From the NCBI RefSeq assembly GCF_004322755.1, contig NZ_CP036401.1, positions 7,068,001 through 7,132,000 of the forward strand: a stretch of 64,000 nt of DNA, in the 5' to 3' direction. The position numbers and the translations under genes are program-made. The notes below the pieces were generated by a model. That model was not told the DNA's origin, did not search any database, and worked only from the letters and a program-made list of their open reading frames with translations. Shown here piece after piece: positions 56,801 through 64,000 of this stretch (the first letter of the stretch is position 1; every line of letters starts with the position of its first letter). Source of the DNA: Pseudoduganella albidiflava (GTDB lineage: Bacteria > Pseudomonadota > Gammaproteobacteria > Burkholderiales > Burkholderiaceae_D).

Positions 56801-58015
56801 GGAAGCGCTGATTTAATCGCCATCTTGCTGCCACGGCGTGCTGCCGTGCTGGCACAATGACACATCCCCGTTCTGCTGCCCCGATGATGAAGCAATCGAG
56901 CTTTTCCGACGTCGAGTTCTCTGGCAAGAAGAAGCGTACACGCCGCGAGCGTTTCCTCGCTGAGATCGAGGCCATCACTCCTTGGGCGGCATTGGTTGCC
57001 GCCTTACTGCCGTATTACCCCAAGGGCGATGGACGTGGCCGCCCTCCAATCGGTCTGGAGCGCATGCTGCGCATGTACATCGTCCAGCAGTGCTTTGGCT
57101 TGTCCGACGAAGGCATTGAAGACGCCATCTACGATAGCCAGGCGATTCGCGGATTTGTCGGAGTCGATCTGACGCACGAGTCTGCGCCGGATGCGACAAC
57201 GCTGCTCAAGTTTCGCCGACTGCTCGAAAAGCATGAGTTGACGAAGCGGATTTTCGACGAGATCAATAGCTATCTGGCCAGCAAAGGTCTCGTGATGCAA
57301 GAAGGGACTATCGTTGACGCCACCTTGATCGCGGCACCGCCGTCGACCAAAAACAAGGACAAGAAGCGCGATCCTGAAATGCATCAGTCGAAGAAGGGAA
57401 ATGACTGGCACTTCGGGATGAAGGCGCACATTGGCGCTGACATGGCTACCGGACTGGTGCACACCGTTGTCGGCACGGCCGGCAATGTTTCGGACGTCAC
57501 GCAGACACATGCACTGCTGCACGGTGGCGAAAAGATGGTGCTGGGCGATGCGGGGTACCAGGGCGTTGGCAAGCGTGCAGAGAACGCTGGCAAAGCGATC
57601 ACGTGGCACGTGGCGATGAAACTGAGCCTGCGCCAAAAGCTCAAGAAACGCGGTGTCGATCTGGCTAAGGAAAAACTGGAGCGGGCGAAGGGGAGCGTGC
57701 GAGCGAAAGTGGAGCATTGCTTCCATGTCGTGAAGTGCCTGTTCAAACATCGTAAAACCCGTTATCGGGGCCTCGCGAAGAACAACGCTCAACTGTTCAC
57801 ACTGTTCGGCTTTGCCAATCTCGTACTGGCTCGCAGGTACCTTGGCAGCCAACATACCCAAGTTGCGTCCTGAGGACGAGAATCACCCGATAAAGCCCAA
57901 AAAACGACAAATTCAGCCGTTACATAGCAATCAAATGCGCTTTCTCGGCCTCGCCTGAGGCCAACGCAGCCAGCCATCGCCCGGGTGGTTTAAAACCAAT
58001 TTATTCAGCGCTTCC
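56801..58015 (+). mobile_element. IS5-family insertion sequence, complete
   Basis: A 1215-bp element with terminal inverted repeats GGAAGCGCTGATTTAAT (left) and GGAAGCGCTGAATAAAT (right end, read inwards): 17 bp with two mismatches. CTAG is present directly outside both ends (56797-56800 and 58016-58019), the 4-bp target duplication expected for IS5-family elements. It holds one intact transposase gene. It has inserted into an already frameshifted gene. Confidence 0.93.
56857..57873 (+). CDS. IS5-family DDE transposase
   Basis: A 338-residue transposase, full length for the family. An N-terminal DUF772-type region (LLPYYPKGDGRGRPPIGLERMLR, read as GRGRPPIGLERMLRMY) precedes the catalytic DDE residues: Asp in TIVDATLI, Asp in VLGDAGYQG and Glu in AKVEHCFHVVK. 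The Y-(2)-R-(3)-E-(6)-K-type block lies just after the second Asp region. No frameshift or stop is present, so the element could be active. It may start at ATG 56857 or ATG 56884/56887. Confidence 0.95.
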   Translation: MTHPRSAAPMMKQSSFSDVEFSGKKKRTRRERFLAEIEAITPWAALVAALLPYYPKGDGRGRPPIGLERMLRMYIVQQCFGLSDEGIEDAIYDSQAIRGFVGVDLTHESAPDATTLLKFRRLLEKHELTKRIFDEINSYLASKGLVMQEGTIVDATLIAAPPSTKNKDKKRDPEMHQSKKGNDWHFGMKAHIGADMATGLVHTVVGTAGNVSDVTQTHALLHGGEKMVLGDAGYQGVGKRAENAGKAITWHVAMKLSLRQKLKKRGVDLAKEKLERAKGSVRAKVEHCFHVVKCLFKHRKTRYRGLAKNNAQLFTLFGFANLVLARRYLGSQHTQVAS

Positions 58016-58019
58016 CTAG

Positions 58020-58354
58020 GAATCTGCGGATACCAAATGCAGAAGTCGTATCCTCCATATGAAACGCCGGCTCCGTCAACGACGAATAAAATTGCTTGGG
58101 AATATGTTCAGGACGCCAGGCCAGATTTTTGGCGGATCTGAAATTCAGGATGACATCGCCGATTCGTGATCGAACCCATGAATAAAACACCTTGCTGGAT
58201 CGAAAACAGCAAACAGATCATTGCTTTGGCCATTACGCATCGAGCCCATCTTTGCATCTAACGACCAGCCCGCATCGAAAGAAAAGTACCGGAAACCCCA
58301 TTCCTCTTCCAATATTGCATCCAGCATAGCAAGCGACTGCATGATGTATTTCAA
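58020..58354 (-). pseudogene. Frameshifted gene interrupted by the IS element
   Basis: From ATG 58354 the frame reads MKYIMQSLAMLDAILEEEWG, then FRYFSFDAGWS, MRNGQSNDLFAVFDP and GFDHESAMSS before a stop. Recognisable sequence continues in a second frame (WRPEHIPKQFYSSLTEPAFHMEDTT) and then a third (FCIWYPQ) right up to the IS. Two frameshifts plus the insertion show a decayed gene. Its style resembles SMI1/KNR4-type or other immunity proteins of polymorphic toxin loci, a memory-based impression. The short sequence left of the IS (about 56718-56796) may be its displaced 3' end. Confidence 0.6.
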
Positions 58355-58519
58355 TGTATCCGGCGAGGAAGATCAAGCGTAATTCGTGAAGGCATGGTTT
58401 TCAGTAGTTGATACATCCGCTTCTTGGTACATTGCACAGTTGCGCGAAGGCGAGTGTACGGCCCATGCCGCGACAACGGCAAGTAAATATCCCACCGAGA
58501 GCGTCGGCAATGGCTGCGC

Positions 58520-59506
58520 CTAGCCTGGTGCGAACGCGGGCACGTCCACGATGCAGGCCGGCATGCGGCCGGGGAGCGGCAGCGGCATCCCCGCTTGCAG
58601 CAGCGCCAGTACCGCCCCAGCCGGATTGATACCGGTCGAAGCATGCAGGCCCGCATAGGCGATCGTCAGCCGCGGGTTCACGTCCAGTACCAGCGGCCCG
58701 CTATCGGCCAGGATGAAGTCGACACCCGCGTAGCCCCACAGGCCCGGCAGCGCGGCGGCGACGGCCAGCCCCAGCGCTTCGAGCTGGGGCGCCATGCCGG
58801 CCAGGCCGTTGACCGTGACGCCGAGGAAGCGGAAGTGGTTGTCGTGCACGGCCATGCGCTGCTCGTTGCAGCCCAGCACGCACGCGGCGCCGTCGCGGCA
58901 CAGTAGCGAGAGGCTGCCGACGCGGCCGGCGACGAATGGCTGCAGCACGAGTTCCCTGCCAACGTGCGCGGCGGCCGCCAGTTGCGCCGCGCCGCGGTCG
59001 TGGAACAGCCGGGTATCGATGCAACCGGCGCCGTCGTCCGGCTTCACCACCCAGGCACCAGGCGCCGCCGGCAGCGTGTCGCCCGGGCCGAACGTGGCCA
59101 CGGTGGGAATTCCCGCGCCCAGCAAGGCATGGCAGGCTGCCCGCTTGCTGCCGGCGAGCCGCACCGCGGCCGGCGTGCTGCCGAGCAGGATCCGCCCGTG
59201 CCGCAGCACGTCTTGCGACAGCCGTTCGAGCACGCCGCTGCCCACGGGCGCCAGCGGCCACACGGCGTCGGCGGCCAGCACGCAGTCGGTGAAGCATTGG
59301 TCGAAGCATCGGTCAAAGACTCCGCCGGCAGGGCGCGCGGCCGCGTCGTCGAGCGTCACCAGTTCGACACCGGGCAGGCGCCGCAAGTCGGCGCACAGCG
59401 CGCGGAGCATCAGCGCGCCGTCGAAGCGCTGGGCCGCCGACGGCTGCGTGGCTCCCGCTCCGCCGGCGCAGGCATGATCGAATGCGAAGACTTTCAATGT
59501 CGCCAC
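58520..59506 (-). CDS. ATP-grasp protein associated with C1 metabolism (MfnD-like)
   Basis: A 328-residue ATP-grasp ligase-like protein. AWVVKPDDGAGCIDTRLF and LVLQPFVAGRVGSLSLL match the ATP-binding lobes, and GVDFILADSGPLVLDVNPRLT holds the metal-binding Asp and Asn. Similar proteins occur in methylotroph C1 loci; MfnD of methanogens joins tyramine to glutamate in methanofuran synthesis. The reaction here is unproven. GTG 59506 is chosen because GGAGG lies 6 bp upstream. It follows the XoxJ-like gene with a 36-bp gap and is the first C1 gene after the accessory region. Confidence 0.75.
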   Translation of the reverse strand: MATLKVFAFDHACAGGAGATQPSAAQRFDGALMLRALCADLRRLPGVELVTLDDAAARPAGGVFDRCFDQCFTDCVLAADAVWPLAPVGSGVLERLSQDVLRHGRILLGSTPAAVRLAGSKRAACHALLGAGIPTVATFGPGDTLPAAPGAWVVKPDDGAGCIDTRLFHDRGAAQLAAAAHVGRELVLQPFVAGRVGSLSLLCRDGAACVLGCNEQRMAVHDNHFRFLGVTVNGLAGMAPQLEALGLAVAAALPGLWGYAGVDFILADSGPLVLDVNPRLTIAYAGLHASTGINPAGAVLALLQAGMPLPLPGRMPACIVDVPAFAPG

Positions 59507-59542
59507 TTCCAGCCTCCGCCATGGCACGCGCCGGCGCCACCT

Positions 59543-60466
59543 TCAGCGCGCCTGGTCCGTTTCGATCAGTCGCCCCTGTTCATCGAGCAGCGGCACGCCG
59601 TATTCGGCGAGGATGGCGCCGATGCGTTCCCGGTTGCTGTCGATCAGGCCGTCGATGCGCTGTTTCAGTTCCTTGTCGCCGAAGCGCACCGCCATGGCGA
59701 TCTCGAAGTCGAAGCGGCTTCCCGGCGGCGATGCGAGCGGCACGGCCACGATGCGGTGCTGCGGCGCCCGGCCGGCGAAATAGCCGGCGATCGGGCCCCA
59801 CACGAAGGCGATATCGACCTTGCCCGCGGCCAGGTCGTTCTCGACGATCTGGCCGGGATATTGCTCGGCGTCGCCCGATTGCGGCTGGTACGACACGACC
59901 TGCCCCATCATGCCGTGCGCCAGCAGCCAGTCCGCCACCGGCGAGCCGCCGAAGACGCCCAGCTTGAGCCGAGCACGCCGTTCCAGCGGCAGCGCGAGCA
60001 GGTCGTCCAGCGTGCGCACGCCATCGAGCCCGTTGCCGCCCACATAGGCCATCGCATAGGTGGAACGGTAATAGGGCCGCGTCACGGCGCCCAGGTCGAA
60101 CCCGGTCGCCACGCCGGTGACCAGGTCGCACTTGAAACGGTCCGTGCCCGGCTCCTTCGCGCGCAGCGTGTTGCGGATGAAGCCCATGCGTTGCGGGAAC
60201 CATGTGTAGGCGATGTCCCAGCCCAGCTCCTGGGCGAACAGCGCGGCGATGCGGTTCTCGAAGCCGGCCAGGTCGCGCCGCGAGAAGGGCAGGTTGTTCG
60301 GGTCCTGGCAGACCCGCAGCACGGGCCGCTCATTGGCCTCCACCCTGGACTCCACCCTGGGCGCCACGCCGGGCATGGCCTGCCCGGCAGGTTGCGATGC
60401 GGCCGGCACCGGCGCCGCCACGCACAGCACGGCAGCGCCGAGCAGCGCCGCGATCCGGGGCGTCAT
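59543..60466 (-). CDS. xoxJ: XoxJ-like quinoprotein-dehydrogenase-associated binding protein
   Basis: A 307-residue periplasmic protein of the family 3 solute-binding fold. A signal peptide (ending VPAASQ) is followed by LRVCQDPNNLPFSRRDLAGFENRIA, in which VCQDPNNLPFS is the hallmark of the XoxJ/MoxJ-type family. RAKEPGTDRFKCDLVTGV and AFVWGPIAGYFA also fit. XoxJ is thought to help mature or activate XoxF. Its ATG overlaps the cytochrome gene stop (ATGA), so the two are coupled. Confidence 0.9.
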   Translation of the reverse strand: MTPRIAALLGAAVLCVAAPVPAASQPAGQAMPGVAPRVESRVEANERPVLRVCQDPNNLPFSRRDLAGFENRIAALFAQELGWDIAYTWFPQRMGFIRNTLRAKEPGTDRFKCDLVTGVATGFDLGAVTRPYYRSTYAMAYVGGNGLDGVRTLDDLLALPLERRARLKLGVFGGSPVADWLLAHGMMGQVVSYQPQSGDAEQYPGQIVENDLAAGKVDIAFVWGPIAGYFAGRAPQHRIVAVPLASPPGSRFDFEIAMAVRFGDKELKQRIDGLIDSNRERIGAILAEYGVPLLDEQGRLIETDQAR

Positions 60467-60906
60467 TTGCCGGCCTCCTGCACCTTGCCGGCCTCTTGCA
60501 GCTTGCCGGGCGCGATGGCGCCATCCGAGCGTCCCTTCAGGTAGGCGTACAGGTTGTCGATATTGTCGACCACCTGCTGGCTGCCGTCGAAGTTCGGCAT
60601 GCCCTTGTCGATGCGGCCCTGCAGCACCGTGTTCTTGAAGTCTTGCTTCGACAGCGTCTTCATGCTCGCCGTCAGCGCGGGGCCGACGGCGCCCTCCTGC
60701 TGCGCGCCGTGGCACCGCTCGCAGGCCAGCGCGCGCCAGGTACGCCAGCCGCTCATGGTGCGTGCATCGACCTTGTTGCCGTCCACGACCTGGTAGGGCG
60801 TGGCGTCGGCCAATGCCGCCGGTGCGGCCATGCACATGGCCAGCGCCACGCCGTGCACCGCGCAGCGTACATAACGTACACAATCGGGAAATGATAGTTT
60901 GCTCAC
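60463..60906 (-). CDS. xoxG: c-type cytochrome, XoxG/PedF-like
   Basis: A 147-residue periplasmic monohaem cytochrome. A signal peptide (ending AALADA) precedes the haem motif CERCH near residues 62-66 and a distal Met in GMPNFDG. It would accept electrons from XoxF. GTG 60906 follows AGGAAG. The C-terminus has a short duplicated element, KLQEAGK/KVQEAGK. It is coupled to the XoxJ-like gene although xoxF itself lies 16 kb away across the accessory region. Confidence 0.88.
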   Translation of the reverse strand: MSKLSFPDCVRYVRCAVHGVALAMCMAAPAALADATPYQVVDGNKVDARTMSGWRTWRALACERCHGAQQEGAVGPALTASMKTLSKQDFKNTVLQGRIDKGMPNFDGSQQVVDNIDNLYAYLKGRSDGAIAPGKLQEAGKVQEAGK

Positions 60907-60931
60907 ATCGGCTTCCTGTCAAATTAACGCG

Positions 60932-61279
60932 CTAGCGCAGCATGCAGGCCTTTGCCGCCTCGGCCTGGATCGCCTTGTACTTCGCGGCCATCGTCTTGAC
61001 GCCTGGCGGGTCGCGGAATTCGGCGCCGCGCGGCCCTTCCAGCGTCTGGTAGCGCAGCGCGGCGGACATCGTCACATAGTCGTCGTACGCCAGTTGCGCG
61101 CCGACCCGGTCGATCACGCAGGCGCACTGGTACAGGGTTTCCTGCTTGCCGCCATGGTTGTTCATGCACTCGAGCACGTACTCGACCCGTGCCACGGTGG
61201 GGAAATCGTTCGCGGGCGCGGCGGGCGCCCCGCCCGCAAGCAAGGGGAGCAGCAGCGCCGCGGCAAGGATCGGCTTCAT
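60932..61279 (-). CDS. Small secreted cysteine-containing protein of the C1 locus
   Basis: A 115-residue protein. ATG 61279 is preceded by GAGGAGG and gives a clear signal peptide (MKPILAAALLLPLLAGG, to about residue 22). Conserved-looking features are ECMNNHGG and YQCACVIDRV, which give three cysteines, with a further Cys near the end (KACMLR). I do not recognise a named family. It lies between the cytochrome and GFA genes on the same strand, so it is probably part of the methanol/formaldehyde operon. Confidence 0.65.
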   Translation of the reverse strand: MKPILAAALLLPLLAGGAPAAPANDFPTVARVEYVLECMNNHGGKQETLYQCACVIDRVGAQLAYDDYVTMSAALRYQTLEGPRGAEFRDPPGVKTMAAKYKAIQAEAAKACMLR

Positions 61280-61289
61280 GCGCGCCTCC

Positions 61290-61868
61290 TCAGCCAGCCT
61301 GGCGTGGCGTGCCCGCCAGTTTCGCGGCATTGGCGGCCAGCGCGTCCATCAGCGGCGGCGACAGGCAATCGTAGGGCGGCAGCCCGAGCTCGTTCAGGCG
61401 TGCGCGGATCGCCCCCATCTGTTCCGGATCGGCGCCCGACTCGATGACGGACGAGACGAACGCGGCAAACGTGGGCGGCGCCCAGCCGGGTTCGCGCGAC
61501 AGTTCCGTGTGCACGAAGTCCAGCCCGTAGAACGCGTGCTGCGCGTTGTCGATGCGCCCGTACAGGTGCACGCCGCAGCCGGTGCAGGCATGGCGGCGGA
61601 TGGTGGCGGCCGGGTCCACCACCTGCAGCTTGTGGCCGTTGGCGGTGACTTCGACCTTGTCGCGGCCGACCACGGCGATCTGCGAAAACAGCGCGCCGTC
61701 CGGCTTCCAGCACTTGGTGCAGCCGCAGGCGTGGTTGTGCGCCACCTGGCTGCCGATGCGCACGGTGACGGGATCGGTGGCGCAGCGGCACGTCAGCGTG
61801 CCGCCCTGGAAGCCCGGCGTTTCCGGGGCGATGCCCGCGTCGATGGCGGGATGGATGTGGATGGCCAT
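61290..61868 (-). CDS. gfa: S-(hydroxymethyl)glutathione synthase (GFA)
   Basis: A 192-residue zinc protein that catalyses or assists the joining of formaldehyde and glutathione. Zinc-binding cysteine clusters are [15 protein letters not shown] and [23 protein letters not shown] and [16 protein letters not shown] are typical of GFA. GAGGAG precedes the start. It stands between the XoxG/J genes and the formaldehyde dehydrogenase gene, consistent with detoxifying formaldehyde produced by XoxF. Confidence 0.93.
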   Translation of the reverse strand: MAIHIHPAIDAGIAPETPGFQGGTLTCRCATDPVTVRIGSQVAHNHACGCTKCWKPDGALFSQIAVVGRDKVEVTANGHKLQVVDPAATIRRHACTGCGVHLYGRIDNAQHAFYGLDFVHTELSREPGWAPPTFAAFVSSVIESGADPEQMGAIRARLNELGLPPYDCLSPPLMDALAANAAKLAGTPRQAG

Positions 61869-61884
61869 GCTGTGTCTCCTCGTT

Positions 61885-61920
61885 GTGATTCGTGATTCGT
61901 GATGCGTGATGCGTGATGGG
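61885..61920. repeat. Tandem 8-bp repeats between frmA and gfa
   Basis: Four to five head-to-tail units of GTGATTCG/GTGATGCG fill the gap between the frmA stop and the gfa ribosome site. Slippage here would change the intercistronic spacing. Confidence 0.8.
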
Positions 61921-63027
<1,107 letters not shown>

Positions 63028-63258
63028 CGTCTGTCTCTCCTGGGGCGCCGGACCGTTCCGGTGCCATGGCGCGGCGCACGGCGGCCGCAACGAGGTAATG
63101 GCAAATTGCGTGCCAATGATCCTGGCCGAGAAAATGCGGGCAAATGCAGGAAAACGCGGGCGAACGCGTGGGGAGCGTGCCCTTAAGGCGGCATCGCGCG
63201 GGGCGGTTGTGCAGGATCGGATCACCCGGCGCCGCCGCTGTTCCGTTTCCGGGTCGTG

Positions 63259-64000
63259 TCAGAAACGGTAGCGCAGGCCGGCCAGCACCGTGCGCGGCGC
63301 ACCGGGCGCGACAAAGCGTGCCGGTGCCGCATCGGCGCCGGGCGCCAGCGGCCGGCCGCCCGGGAAGACATCGTCCGCCACGGTGCCGTAGGTTTCAAAG
63401 CGGCGGTCGAGCACATTGTTGACACGCACAAACACTTCCCAGCCGGGCGCTGGCTGCCAGCCGGCACGCAGGTGCAGCAGGGCGTGGCCGCGGATGCGCC
63501 AGTCGGCCCGCTGGGGCGGCTCGTCGTCCTTCGCATCCTCCGTCAGGCCGTCCTCGTTGCCCTGCGTGAGCAGGTTCGATGCCGCCAGCACGTCCACGCC
63601 CAGGGTCCAGCCGGGCGCGGGAGCCCAGTCGGCGCCCAGCTTCAGCGTGTGCCGCGGCAGGCCCGCCAGCCGCGTTCCCGAGGTTGCGCGCACATTGCGG
63701 GCGCCTGTAAACAGCACGCCATCGGCGGCATACACGGCGGCCAGGTAACTGTAGCTGGCCCGCAGCGTGACGTCGCCCATCCGCGCCGTGCCGCCGGCAT
63801 CGACACCCGCGTGGCGCGTGCGCGGGAAATTGGCGAAATAGCCCTGCTGGCTGGTGCCGGCACTGTGGAACAGGATGTCGTCGCGGTTCACGGTGCGGTA
63901 CAGCGACAGCGCCGCGTCCGCCCACGCCGTGCGCCAGCGCGCGCCGGCTTCCACGGTGCGCGACACCACCTGGCTCAGGTAGGGATCGGCCTGCAGTCCC
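63259..64000 (-). CDS. TonB-dependent receptor, C-terminal part
   Basis: The gene runs off the right edge; about 247 C-terminal residues are visible and the frame stays open to 64000. DPYLSQVVSRTVEAGARW, GVDAGGTARMGDVTLRASYSYLAA (as ASYSYLAA), VFVRVNNVLDRRFETYGT and the terminal LAGLRYRF are typical of TonB-receptor barrels. Its neighbours suggest a role in the methanol locus, for example uptake of a lanthanide or PQQ-related ligand, but the plug domain is not visible. Confidence 0.85.
   Translation of the reverse strand, partial: GLQADPYLSQVVSRTVEAGARWRTAWADAALSLYRTVNRDDILFHSAGTSQQGYFANFPRTRHAGVDAGGTARMGDVTLRASYSYLAAVYAADGVLFTGARNVRATSGTRLAGLPRHTLKLGADWAPAPGWTLGVDVLAASNLLTQGNEDGLTEDAKDDEPPQRADWRIRGHALLHLRAGWQPAPGWEVFVRVNNVLDRRFETYGTVADDVFPGGRPLAPGADAAPARFVAPGAPRTVLAGLRYRF

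Noticed and set aside
47880..58500. Composite transposon or integrative element with defined ends
   Set aside because: Only one IS copy, no integrase and no paired attachment repeats were found, so exact island borders cannot be called.

Overview
High-GC chromosomal DNA (visibly about two-thirds G+C in most genes). The gene set (rsmI/lpoA/yraN, leucine/isovalerate catabolism, biotin synthesis, XoxF methanol dehydrogenase, MipA, YihY, many TonB-type receptors) fits a Betaproteobacterium of the Oxalobacteraceae, Massilia/Pseudoduganella-like. This is an inference from gene content and base composition; no rRNA is present. The only RNA gene recognised is a tRNA-Pro(UGG).

Layout. 0-4.3 kb: start of a membrane sensor, yraN and lpoA divergent from rsmI, a GST and a TonB-like protein. 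4.3-16 kb: tRNA-Pro, then a long minus-strand array (ychJ-like, mccB/liuB, liuC, bioA, bioF, bioD, bioB, mccA/liuD, a 2-hydroxyacid dehydrogenase, HMG-CoA lyase). The biotin pathway is thus nested inside the leucine-degradation genes, whose carboxylase needs biotin. A 24-bp inverted repeat with TTTACGT/ACGTAAA half-sites lies inside the ychJ-like gene upstream of mccB. 16-18 kb: a DadA-like dehydrogenase and a small secreted protein.

18-35 kb is a peptidoglycan-recycling neighbourhood: GntR/UTRA regulator with a 15-bp tandem repeat, murQ, AmpG-like permease, GHL10 lipoprotein, BadF-type sugar kinase, AmiD-like amidase, VanX-like dipeptidase, a PBP4-type DacB next to a fused SpmA-SpmB membrane protein, a peptide-binding protein, a TonB-dependent receptor and a Tat-exported S66 LD-carboxypeptidase. 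35-42.5 kb: YihY, GST/AraC pair, orphan RstB-like kinase, double-PrcB lipoprotein, MipA-like porin and partner.

42.6-47.9 kb and 58.5-64 kb together encode C1/alcohol oxidation: a lanthanide-type XoxF with a predicted sigma-54 promoter, a divergent AcoR-like activator, a beta-propeller protein, then an ATP-grasp protein, XoxJ-like binding protein, XoxG-like cytochrome c, GFA, glutathione-dependent formaldehyde dehydrogenase and a TonB receptor. Between these halves, 47.9-58.5 kb looks like an accessory island: hipBA, then lower-GC DNA with a tightly packed four-gene operon (DNA methyltransferase, phosphoribosyltransferase-like protein, ORC/Cdc6-like AAA ATPase, uncharacterised protein), an orphan gene, and an intact IS5-family element inserted into a decayed gene. 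The four-gene operon is the best candidate here for an undescribed, probably anti-phage, system.
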